In this document: positions 16,779-24,759 of the stretch, piece by piece
Layout of the letters: every line of letters begins with the position of its first letter
How positions within the stretch are numbered: position 1 is the first letter of the stretch
Origin: JBGPTF01 sp041490445
Lineage (GTDB): Bacteria > Acidobacteriota > Terriglobia > Acidiferrales > UBA7541
Direction: 5' to 3'
Assembly: GCA_041490445.1 (NCBI GenBank)
Contig: JBGPTF010000002.1
Span: forward strand, 1 to 64,000
DNA: 64,000 nt
Notes under the pieces: model-generated
Databases searched by the model: none
Told to the model about the DNA's origin: nothing
The model's input: the letters and a program-made list of their open reading frames with translations, nothing else
Made by a program: the position numbers and the translations under genes

Positions 16779-19633
16779 AAAACGTCTGGCCGAAAAGAAC
16801 AGTCTTCGCGCTGATCGCGTGCTTCATTCTTGCATTCGGCCCGCCAGGGGTAGGGCGGGCGCGGGCGCAGGGGACGCGGAAGGACGACGTCGTATTCGGA
16901 CCGCAGGGCAGACCGGTCGGCGGCGCGCTGGTGGCCGTCTGCACCCAGCCGGCCAATGCCGGAACCACGCCCTGTTCGCCGCTGGCGAGTATCTTCAGCG
17001 ATGCCGCGCTCACGCAGCCGTTGGCAAATCCGCTGAAGACCGACGGTCTCGGCAACTACCACTTCTACGCGGCGCCGGGGAAATACACCGTGCAAGTGTA
17101 CGGGCCGGGGCTGACGACCAACGTGATTCCCGACGTCATCCTGCCCAACGACCCGATGAACCCGACCGTTTCGACGATCACAACTTCGGGTGGCGTATCC
17201 GCCTTCAGCCTTACGCTGAATGGGAACCTCACCGTCGGCGGCAACGCCAGCGTCACCGGGTCGCTTTCCACTGGATCGTTCAACCCGAGCACAATATCCA
17301 CGAATACCCTCGCCGTGAGAGGCCCGCAGCCGCGCGTGGATGTGACGGCCTATGGCGCCAAGGGGGATGGCTCGACCGATGATACGGCGACGATTCAGGC
17401 GGCAATCAACGCAGCGTGCTCGAGCAGTGCGACCGGCGGCGGCGGGGTTTACTTTCCACCCGCGCAGAACGGCGGCGGTTTCGGGGGCGCCTATTCCATC
17501 CGGCAGCCGCAGTTGCCGTCCACCGGCCCGATTTTTACGATCCCCGCCAACTGCCAGGGCCTGTACCTGGCCGGCGGCAATTCGTACCAGGGAACCGCGA
17601 ACTCATTCAGCCACGCGCCGCAAACCCGGCTCATTGTGCAGCCGGGTGCGAGTCCGAATCTTGCGCCTGTCTTTCTGATCAATCAGACGAACATCACGCT
17701 CGAGAATCTCGCCATTAACGGCTACAACCAGGCGGTTCAGATTCAGACAGCCGATACCGTGCTCAATAACGTATCTCTCGGCGCGGTGCATACGGGCCAG
17801 CCACTTGGCGGATTTACTGACAATACGCCCCTCGCGATCTACAACTCCTTCTGGGTGTGGGTGAATCAGGGCGCGTTACTCGTTGCCAACCCGAACGATT
17901 ACGCGGTCGTGATGGCACAGGTAACGGGCCCCGGCCAGAACAACATGGGCCTGTTCCGCTTCGAGCGGGTGACGACGACCGGGTCCTTCCTGGTGGACAA
18001 CCGCGCCGCCGCTACTTCCCCGATTGGGAACCTGGAATTTCACACCGTCGCCACCGAAACGAGCGCTAATCCCTTCCTGACATTTTCGCAGAGCACCGGC
18101 TCGGGGATCTCTGTAGTCAACGGGCTCAATCTTGATGACGTGGACAATTTCGACTGCGCCGGATCGCTCAACACGCCGCTGGTCGCCATCAAGGCGCCCT
18201 ACAAAGTCGAAGATATCCACATATTTTACCCGGCGAGCTGCGGGTCCACGGCGGCGGCGATTCAACTCTACAACGTGAGCTTTCCCGGGGCTGCCGTGGA
18301 CTCCGTCCATATCGACGGCGGTGTCGGTGGCATCCACACGATTCTCGACGAGAACGGCAACATCATCGGCGACGGCGTCGTGTCCAACACGAAGGGCTGG
18401 GAATTCTACACGAACACCAGCGACGCGAACCGCCTGCGAACCGACTTCAACACTCTGAGTTCATCCACGGGTGGAAATGGGTTTGATGGCACACCCATCC
18501 GCATGGTGCAGGCCGGAAAAACACAAGCGAGCCTCGGAATGGACCCCGCGCAGGGGCTTCTCCTCGCGGACAGCACAAATCCCGGTTACAGCGCGAGCAT
18601 CAGCCAGTCCACGCAGGGAGCGATTGACTTCAACTTGGCGGCAGCGATGCCTCCGACAAACGTGACGGCGACGCCGACGACAGGCGGTTCGTGCGCGGTC
18701 GGCACTTACTATTACAAGATCGTGGCCTTCGAGAGCGGCGGCACCGTCATGTCTTCACCCGCGCTTGAGGTTCAGTCCATTTTGGCCGGCGCGAACAATG
18801 CGACGCAACTGGCCTGGACGCCCTCGCTCGGCGCGAACGTTGCCGGCTACTTCATCTACCGCAACAATGCGGGTGCGATGTTTTTCGGCACGCAGGCGTT
18901 TTACACGGTCAATGGACAGAGCGCGAACAGCTTCACCGACACCTGCGCGGCCGGCAGCAGCGGACCGCCGCAGACTTACAACGCCACCTTTACGCGCACC
19001 AACCGCTTGAACAACCTCGGGAATTTTGATTTTTCCGAGGGAACCTGCGGCGGTCCCGTTGCGGGCCACGACATCCTTTGCGGCAACGCCGTCAGCCACC
19101 AGCTCCAGCTTTCGAACAACGGTGGCGCGTTCACGGCCATCGGGTCGGGCGGCGGCACAAGCCTCGCCGAATGGATCTCCCAGCCGAACACGCCGGGCGT
19201 GACTCTCGCGCCCTCGGCCGCGAACGCGGTCAACGTCTCGCAAATTGTGATCCCGTACAGTTTGACGTTCTCCAAGATCGTGTACGACGTCAGCGTCACC
19301 GACGGCGCCAACAACTACGACATTGGCATCTACGATTCCGGCGGGGCCTTGAAATGCGATATCGGGGCGCAGGCGTTTGGCACAGGGGGCGTCCTGGACA
19401 AGGCCTGCACGCAGGGCTCGGTCACGCTGCCACCGGGTATCTATTACTTTGCCTTCACCGGCGCGGCCACGACCGCGAAGATTTTCTACGGAAACAGCTC
19501 CGCGCTCCAAGTGATCGGGACGAACACATCGAGCACGACCTCCACCGCTGGGGCGTTGCCGGCGACGATCTCGGTGCCCGGAGCAGGCGCGCAGATCAGC
19601 GCCTTTGGCTCGCCGTTTACCATCCTTCACTAG
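16775..19633 (+). CDS. Beta-helix tail spike-like protein with an N-terminal signal peptide
   Basis: 953 residues. Residues 1-32 look like a Sec signal peptide (KRTVFALIACFILAFGPPGVGRARAQG). A carboxypeptidase-regulatory-like beta domain follows (about 35-125). The pectate-lyase-like right-handed beta helix opens with VDVTAYGAKGDGSTDDTATIQ at about 188, the standard head of phage depolymerase spikes, and runs to about 620. An Fn3-like unit (GTYYYKIVAFESGG) lies at about 645-725, then a C-terminal jelly-roll-like domain. It probably binds or cuts surface polysaccharide. A signal peptide is unexpected for a virion spike assembled in the cytoplasm. Confidence 0.78.
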   Translation: MKNVWPKRTVFALIACFILAFGPPGVGRARAQGTRKDDVVFGPQGRPVGGALVAVCTQPANAGTTPCSPLASIFSDAALTQPLANPLKTDGLGNYHFYAAPGKYTVQVYGPGLTTNVIPDVILPNDPMNPTVSTITTSGGVSAFSLTLNGNLTVGGNASVTGSLSTGSFNPSTISTNTLAVRGPQPRVDVTAYGAKGDGSTDDTATIQAAINAACSSSATGGGGVYFPPAQNGGGFGGAYSIRQPQLPSTGPIFTIPANCQGLYLAGGNSYQGTANSFSHAPQTRLIVQPGASPNLAPVFLINQTNITLENLAINGYNQAVQIQTADTVLNNVSLGAVHTGQPLGGFTDNTPLAIYNSFWVWVNQGALLVANPNDYAVVMAQVTGPGQNNMGLFRFERVTTTGSFLVDNRAAATSPIGNLEFHTVATETSANPFLTFSQSTGSGISVVNGLNLDDVDNFDCAGSLNTPLVAIKAPYKVEDIHIFYPASCGSTAAAIQLYNVSFPGAAVDSVHIDGGVGGIHTILDENGNIIGDGVVSNTKGWEFYTNTSDANRLRTDFNTLSSSTGGNGFDGTPIRMVQAGKTQASLGMDPAQGLLLADSTNPGYSASISQSTQGAIDFNLAAAMPPTNVTATPTTGGSCAVGTYYYKIVAFESGGTVMSSPALEVQSILAGANNATQLAWTPSLGANVAGYFIYRNNAGAMFFGTQAFYTVNGQSANSFTDTCAAGSSGPPQTYNATFTRTNRLNNLGNFDFSEGTCGGPVAGHDILCGNAVSHQLQLSNNGGAFTAIGSGGGTSLAEWISQPNTPGVTLAPSAANAVNVSQIVIPYSLTFSKIVYDVSVTDGANNYDIGIYDSGGALKCDIGAQAFGTGGVLDKACTQGSVTLPPGIYYFAFTGAATTAKIFYGNSSALQVIGTNTSSTTSTAGALPATISVPGAGAQISAFGSPFTILH

Positions 19634-19641
19634 AACGAGCA

Positions 19642-19682
19642 AAGCCGCCCTGCGGCCCAGAGCCTTCGGGCGGCGGGCCGAT
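19642..19682 (+). repeat. GC-rich palindromic repeat, inverted copy
   Basis: GCCGCCCTGCGGCCCAGAGC followed by CTTCGGGCGGCGGGCCG. It is the reverse complement of the repeats at 30025-30070 and 30546-30600 and sits directly after the spike stop codon. Confidence 0.65.
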
Positions 19683-19707
19683 ACCTGCATTTCTGTGAGG
19701 CGTCGCG

Positions 19708-19935
19708 ATGAAATCATGGGAAATCTGGTTGAAGGGAATTCTGGCGGCGGCGATCTCCGGCGGCGCGAATGGAATCGTCACCGGCTTCGCCGCTATTGGG
19801 ATTGATCCGAGCCATTTCAATCTGCAGGCGGGGCTGGGCAATACGCTGGCCATCGGCGGCGTTAGCGCGGCGATCAGCGCCGTTCTCGGGGTGGCGCTTT
19901 ACTTGCGGCAGTCACCGCTTCCGCAAGAACAATAG
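19708..19935 (+). CDS. Two-helix membrane protein, holin candidate
   Basis: 75 residues, MKSWEIWLKGILAAAISGGANG. Two hydrophobic segments (GILAAAISGGANGIVTGFAAIGI and NTLAIGGVSAAISAVLGVALYL) are separated by a short polar loop, with a polar LRQSPLPQEQ tail. A GTGAGG site precedes the ATG. This fits a class II holin. It is not next to the SleB-type endolysin 10 kb downstream, so which of the two holin-like genes works with it is open. Confidence 0.65.
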   Translation: MKSWEIWLKGILAAAISGGANGIVTGFAAIGIDPSHFNLQAGLGNTLAIGGVSAAISAVLGVALYLRQSPLPQEQ

Positions 19936-19980
19936 CCGCAGGGGCACGAATCTGGATGCGAAGCAGTCGAGGGGGCAAAC

Positions 19981-20694
19981 ATGCCGGTCATCGCAAGCTC
20001 GGCGTATGGACAGGCAGGTGACGCGCTGGGCCTCGCGCGGTCGCTGATGAACGACGCCGCCGGAGTGGTGTTCAGCGATGCGGTTCTGCTGCCTTTCTTG
20101 AATTCGGCCTACCGCGCGCTGCAGCGCGAGCTCGCGGAAAACGGCGTGACCGTGCTGATGGGGCAAATGGACCTCGACCTGCCGCTCGATACTGCCACCG
20201 GCGTTGCTCCGAATCCGCCCATTCTCTCGGACGTATCTTCGCCTCAGCTTCCGGTAGATTTATTGGCGCCGCACGCGTTGTGGGAAATGGCGACGGGAAC
20301 ATCCGACATTTTCGTTCCCATGGAAAAGATCACGGGCGGGATGCCGAATCTGCAGCCGTCGCCGCACCTGCGCATCTGGGAATGGCGCGCGGACGCGATC
20401 AACTTGATCGGCGCGACCCAGCCTATCACGGTGCGCCTGCGCTACGAGAAGGCGCTGCCGGCGTTGGTGCTGGGCAGCGACCCCATTCAGATTCGCTCGG
20501 CCACGGATCCGCTTGCGTGTGCGACGGCTGCCATGGCGGCGCGTTCACGTGGCGCGCGCGCCCTGGCAGGGGATATGCAGGTCGCGGCGCAGCAGGCCAC
20601 CGACAAACTGATCGAGCGCTACGTCCGGCCCGAGCAAGCTAAGGCGCGCCGCCGCCGGCCGTATGGCTATCGCCGGCAAATCATCTACCTGTAA
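19981..20694 (+). CDS. Head-tail connector-like protein
   Basis: 237 residues after GAGGGGG. An N-terminal helical part (AGDALGLARSLMNDAAGVVFSDAVLLPFLNSAYRALQRELAENG) resembles the helical start of phage adaptor proteins. A beta part and a helical, basic C-terminus (RYVRPEQAKARRRRPYGYRRQIIYL) follow. The pattern of a helical bundle, a loop and a basic tail fits connector proteins under the portal. The family is not proven from the sequence alone. Confidence 0.62.
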   Translation: MPVIASSAYGQAGDALGLARSLMNDAAGVVFSDAVLLPFLNSAYRALQRELAENGVTVLMGQMDLDLPLDTATGVAPNPPILSDVSSPQLPVDLLAPHALWEMATGTSDIFVPMEKITGGMPNLQPSPHLRIWEWRADAINLIGATQPITVRLRYEKALPALVLGSDPIQIRSATDPLACATAAMAARSRGARALAGDMQVAAQQATDKLIERYVRPEQAKARRRRPYGYRRQIIYL

Positions 20695-20725
20695 AGACTC
20701 AATTCGCGACGAGGAGAAATCGGAG

Positions 20726-21079
20726 ATGGCACTGACCTTCACGCTTGTGGACTCGTGGACCGACGGAAAAAGAATTCATGTCACCGGAACCGCCGCTGCA
20801 TCCGGCAGCTATGTGACTGGCGGCGACACGCTCAATCTCTCACTCTTCCCGGTCATCGGCGCGACACTGCCGCCCCTCCAGGGCACTGCATGGATGGACG
20901 GGCTCGCCGGCTACGACTACGTTTTCACGCCGGGTACCGCGCTGAACAATGGGAAGGTGAAGATTTTTCAGCAAGGCACAACTGCGGGCGCGTTTCCGGA
21001 GCTGGCGGCGGGCGCGTATCCGGCGGCAGTCACCGGTGACACGATCACGTTTTATGGAATCTTCAAGCAACTGCAATAG
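20726..21079 (+). CDS. Small beta-rich phage-module protein
   Basis: 117 residues from MALTFTLVDSWTDGKRIHVTGTAAASGSY behind GAGGAG. It is entirely beta-like with Gly/Thr turns (DTLNLSLFPVIGA, YDYVFTPGTALNNGKVKIFQQG). No signal peptide or Cys. Size and fold suggest a virion surface or decoration protein. It is the last phage-type gene before the host-type surface protein at 21258. Confidence 0.65.
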   Translation: MALTFTLVDSWTDGKRIHVTGTAAASGSYVTGGDTLNLSLFPVIGATLPPLQGTAWMDGLAGYDYVFTPGTALNNGKVKIFQQGTTAGAFPELAAGAYPAAVTGDTITFYGIFKQLQ

Positions 21080-21257
21080 GACGAGAAGCCCGAAGCTCCG
21101 GCAAACCGGCGCCGGGGCAGCCGCATCTAAGCGGGAGATTTGGGACAGGCAGTCGGGGGGGGGCCAGCTAGGATTTGCCGCGATGCAAGCGGTGTTGTAA
21201 GCTCTTCTTCCCCAGTGCATTGGGGTGATGCGGCCTTAGGCTCCCAGGAGGCGCCGG
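21080..21257 (+). promoter_or_regulatory. Structured leader with a 9-G tract before the surface-protein gene
   Basis: CGGCAAA (21099-21105) pairs perfectly with TTTGCCG (21174-21180). The enclosed part includes smaller G/C helices and a run of nine G at 21155-21163. Nearer the gene, CCCCA/TGGGG forms another hairpin, then AGGAG before the TTG start. A GGCAAACC motif recalls GEMM-I c-di-GMP riboswitches, but the GACGCAAAGCC part is not present. The leader is probably functional; a riboswitch identity is not established. Confidence 0.3.
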
Positions 21258-24200
21258 TTGAAGGAAAGAAAGGTCCTGGTCGTTCCTTGTCTGCTGGCAG
21301 TTCTCGCCGGATTCATCCTTCTGGAAGGCCGCTCGTCGTTTGACGCCGGGACAAACCGGCGTACTGCACTCACCCAGGGACCGGCGGAGCTGGATCGCGG
21401 AGCAATCAAAGCTTCCTACGCCCGCTTGCCGCTGCAATTTGAAGCGAATGTTGGCCAGACGGATTCCCGGGTGAAGTACCTTGCCCGTGGAGCCGGGTAC
21501 ACGCTGTTTCTCACTTGCGATGGAGCTGTCCTGGCTCTGCACCGGCAGCCAGCGAATGAAGATCGCCGGGACCGAGGAGCCTCCGGCACACGCGGAGCGA
21601 AAAGCGTTTCGTCAGATTTTCCAGCCACGCGCGATGCAGTGGTGCGGTTCCGTTTGGAAGGCGCGAACAGCGCAGCTCGCATCGAGGGGTTCGGACGTCT
21701 GCCGGGCACGAGCAACTATTTCATTGGCAACGACCCAGGCCGGTGGCGCGCCGGCGTTCCGCACTTTGCGCGCGTCCGCTTCCGGAGCGTCTATCCCGGC
21801 GTCGACCTCCTTTATTACGGCCAGCAACGTGAGTTGGAATACGATTTTGTAGTTGCGCCCGGCGCCGATCCTCGCTCCATCGAGTTTCGCGTCAGTGGCG
21901 TGCAGCAGATCCGGCTCGACGATCGCGGAGACCTCGTCCTGAAGACGGGGGGCGGGGAAGTGTCGCTTCGCCGGCCGGTGATCTATCAAAACAGCGCCGG
22001 AGAGCGGCGCGAAATTGCCGGCGGCTACGCGCTGCGAGGCAAAGACCGCATCGGGTTTTCGGTCGCGGGCTACGACGCCAGCCGGCCGCTCGTGATTGAT
22101 CCGGCGCTCGTCTATTCCACATTTCTTGGCGGCAACGCTGCGGATCGCGCCTTCGGAATTCGGGTGGACAGCGGAGGCAACGCGTATCTGGCGGGCACGA
22201 CTTCGTCCACTGATTTTCCCGGAGCGCTCAATGGCCTACAGCCCAACCTGCGCGGCGTGCAAAACGTCTTCGTTGCCAAACTGAATTCCTCCGGGAACTC
22301 GATTGCGTACGCCACCTATGTCGGCGGCACGGACACGGACAACGCCACAGGAATCGCCATCGATTCGAGCGGCAACGCGTACGTCACCGGCAACACCAAC
22401 GCGACTGATTTCCCGCATACCAGCGGAGTCTTCCAGACGCAACTGAAGACCCCGACGGCGCAGAACGCGTTTGTCTTCAAGCTGAATTCGTCCGGCACCG
22501 CGCTGCTCTATTCCACGTATCTGGGCGGGAGCAAGACGGACACGGCGAACGGCATCGGGATTGATTCCACCGGCGAAGCATACGTTGCGGGACAAACCAG
22601 CTCGGCGGATTTCCCGACGGCGGGCACGGTCGCGCAAGCGAATCTGAACAGCCCCCCCGGCAACGCGTTCGTTGCAAAGCTCAAGAACGACGGCACTGGC
22701 CTGGTTTTCGCGACGTATCTGGGAGGCTCGGGCACCGACGGCGCTAACGGAATCTGGGTAGATTCTTCGGGGAATGCCTTCGTCGCCGGCAGCACGACCT
22801 CGTCGAATTTCCCGATGATCTCTCCCTTGCAGGGAGTCATCGCCGGGCCGAGCAACGCATTCATTGCCAAGTTCGGGTCGAGCGGCACGCTCGCGTACTC
22901 CACGTATCTTGGCGGCAACGGCGTGGACCAGGGCAACGCGGTCACGGCGGACGGCTCCGGGAACGCGTACGTCACCGGCACAACCACATCCACAAATTTT
23001 CCGCTGACGCCGGCGCCGGGTCCCGCGCCGTTTCAATCGGCCATCGGCTCTGCGGGCGTGGCAAATGCTTTCGTCTCGAAGCTGAATGCCGCGGGGTCCG
23101 CACTGGTCTTCTCTACCTACCTCGGCGGCACCGGCGGCGAACAGGGCCTGGGAATTGGCATTGATACAAACCAGAATGTGTACCTTACGGGGCAGACGCG
23201 CTCGGCGGATTTCCCCATATTTCATCCGTTCCAGTCCGCCCTCGCCAGCGCAGCGAATGCGTTTGTGACGGAATTGAAAAGCGACGGCTCCGGCCTGGTC
23301 TATTCCACGTATCTGGGGGGGAACGGCTTGGATTTCGGCACCGCGCTGGTGGTGGATGCAAACGCGAATGCGTTCGTCACCGGCAGCACGCAATCGGCGA
23401 CATTCCCGGTGGTCAGCCCGGAGCAAAACTTTCTCGATGGCGGCACCGACGCCTTCGTCGCCAAAATCTCGCACGCCGCTTCGCCCGCCGTAGTGTTTTC
23501 GGCAGGGACGCTGGACTTTGGCACCGTAAAAAAAGGCACGTCAAGCACGCCGCAGACGGTGACACTCAGCAACGTGGGCGATGCGGCACTCTCCATTACC
23601 GGCATATCCATCGCGGGCACAAACCCCGGCGATTTCTCGCAGACGAACACTTGCACCAACAGCGTGGCTGCCGGAGGCAACTGTACCTTCACGGCCACGT
23701 TCAAACCGACGGACGGAGCCACGCGCACCGCGCTTCTGACGGTCAACGACAATGGCGTGGGCAGCCCTCATACGGTGACGCTCACGGGCACAGGCGACGC
23801 CCCCACGCCTACGGTGACGCTGTTCCCGCCTCAACTGGATTTTACTGCCATCGCCGTGGGGCAGAAGAGCCCCCCGCAGATCGTTACCCTGACGAACAAG
23901 GGCACAGCGGTGCTGAATATCACCACGATTGAATTCGGCGGAAACAACAAGACCGATTTCTCGCAAACGAATGACTGCGGCAAGCAGGTTGCGGTGGCCG
24001 GGACCTGCCAGATCACCGCCGTCTTTCAGCCGACTGACGTTGGACAGCGCAGGGCACTGCTCACCATCACGGATGACGCGCTCGACAGCCCGCAAGTCCT
24101 CCCGGTTCTTGGCGGGAGTGATTTCACGATGGCAGTCGCGCCCAACCCGCTGTTCGTCACGGCCGGTCAGAGCGTAACGGCTGGTCTGTTCATCATTCCC

Positions 24201-24635
24201 GCCAACGGATTCAACGAGACGGTGACTCTCACGTGCTCTGGCCAGCCGGCGGGCAGCACATGCACCCTGAACCCAACTTCGGTGACGCTGGACGGAACAA
24301 ATACCGCGAACGCGCTGGTCATGGTCACTACGACGGCGCGACCCGCCGCAGTTCCTCCGGCGGTCGGGCCGTCCGGCAGAATGACGCGGCCTTTTGCCCC
24401 GCTTCTTGTCTTGCTCGTCTTCGCCGCTGCCGCCTTCGCGCTGCGGCTTCCAGCGCGCCAGCGGCGGCTCCGATTGGGATTTGCGACGGCGTTGGTTCTG
24501 CTCGCGCTCGCCGCTGGTTGTGGCGGTGGAGGGGCCGCAACGAACGGAACGCCGGTGGGACAGAACACGGTCACGGTTACAGGCACAGCGGGAAAACTGA
24601 AAGTGACAACGAACTTTCTCTTGTTCGTGCAGTAG
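21258..24635 (+). CDS. Secreted SBBP-repeat / choice-of-anchor-D surface protein inserted among tail genes
   Basis: 1125 residues from a TTG preceded by AGGAG. Order: signal-like helix (VLVVPCLLAVLAGFILLEG); an N-terminal domain (LQFEANVGQTDSRVKYLARG, DUF7948-like, to about 280); seven to eight SBBP propeller repeats of the type YSTYLGG....A..I..DS.GNAYVTG.T...NFP (about 281-745); two choice-of-anchor-D domains (from about 743 and 850); an Ig-like domain; then two hydrophobic segments around an Arg-rich turn. The second segment ends LALAAGCGGGG (Cys about 1087), followed by a GTPVGQNTVTVTGTAG tail. It is presumably exported and held at the cell surface. Everything about it is host-like, unlike its neighbours. 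Confidence 0.85.
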   Translation: MKERKVLVVPCLLAVLAGFILLEGRSSFDAGTNRRTALTQGPAELDRGAIKASYARLPLQFEANVGQTDSRVKYLARGAGYTLFLTCDGAVLALHRQPANEDRRDRGASGTRGAKSVSSDFPATRDAVVRFRLEGANSAARIEGFGRLPGTSNYFIGNDPGRWRAGVPHFARVRFRSVYPGVDLLYYGQQRELEYDFVVAPGADPRSIEFRVSGVQQIRLDDRGDLVLKTGGGEVSLRRPVIYQNSAGERREIAGGYALRGKDRIGFSVAGYDASRPLVIDPALVYSTFLGGNAADRAFGIRVDSGGNAYLAGTTSSTDFPGALNGLQPNLRGVQNVFVAKLNSSGNSIAYATYVGGTDTDNATGIAIDSSGNAYVTGNTNATDFPHTSGVFQTQLKTPTAQNAFVFKLNSSGTALLYSTYLGGSKTDTANGIGIDSTGEAYVAGQTSSADFPTAGTVAQANLNSPPGNAFVAKLKNDGTGLVFATYLGGSGTDGANGIWVDSSGNAFVAGSTTSSNFPMISPLQGVIAGPSNAFIAKFGSSGTLAYSTYLGGNGVDQGNAVTADGSGNAYVTGTTTSTNFPLTPAPGPAPFQSAIGSAGVANAFVSKLNAAGSALVFSTYLGGTGGEQGLGIGIDTNQNVYLTGQTRSADFPIFHPFQSALASAANAFVTELKSDGSGLVYSTYLGGNGLDFGTALVVDANANAFVTGSTQSATFPVVSPEQNFLDGGTDAFVAKISHAASPAVVFSAGTLDFGTVKKGTSSTPQTVTLSNVGDAALSITGISIAGTNPGDFSQTNTCTNSVAAGGNCTFTATFKPTDGATRTALLTVNDNGVGSPHTVTLTGTGDAPTPTVTLFPPQLDFTAIAVGQKSPPQIVTLTNKGTAVLNITTIEFGGNNKTDFSQTNDCGKQVAVAGTCQITAVFQPTDVGQRRALLTITDDALDSPQVLPVLGGSDFTMAVAPNPLFVTAGQSVTAGLFIIPANGFNETVTLTCSGQPAGSTCTLNPTSVTLDGTNTANALVMVTTTARPAAVPPAVGPSGRMTRPFAPLLVLLVFAAAAFALRLPARQRRLRLGFATALVLLALAAGCGGGGAATNGTPVGQNTVTVTGTAGKLKVTTNFLLFVQ

Positions 24636-24691
24636 CATTTTCCTCGGTCGCCTTCGAGCAGCGGCGTTTATCCATCCAAGCAAGCTTTGAG

Positions 24692-24730
24692 TACCCTATC
24701 CTTTTCGCTTCGAGGATGGGGTTTTTGTTT
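24692..24730 (+). terminator. Rho-independent terminator
   Basis: A 9-base stem ACCCTATCC / GGATGGGGT (one G-T pair) with a 13-base loop, followed by TTTTGTTT. It lies 57 bases after the surface-protein stop, so this gene appears to be its own transcription unit within the phage module. Confidence 0.65.
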
Positions 24731-24759
24731 GTGCGCGCCATTTTCGAGGACAGCCTCAG

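Noticed and set aside
18755..19717. 320-residue minus-strand frame opposite the spike gene
   Set aside because: Antisense to the spike's Fn3-like and C-terminal domains, with no start signal.
21080..21257. Definite GEMM-I (c-di-GMP) riboswitch
   Set aside because: Only the GGCAAACC motif and a G-rich part fit; the GACGCAAAGCC strand and tetraloop receptor are missing by eye.
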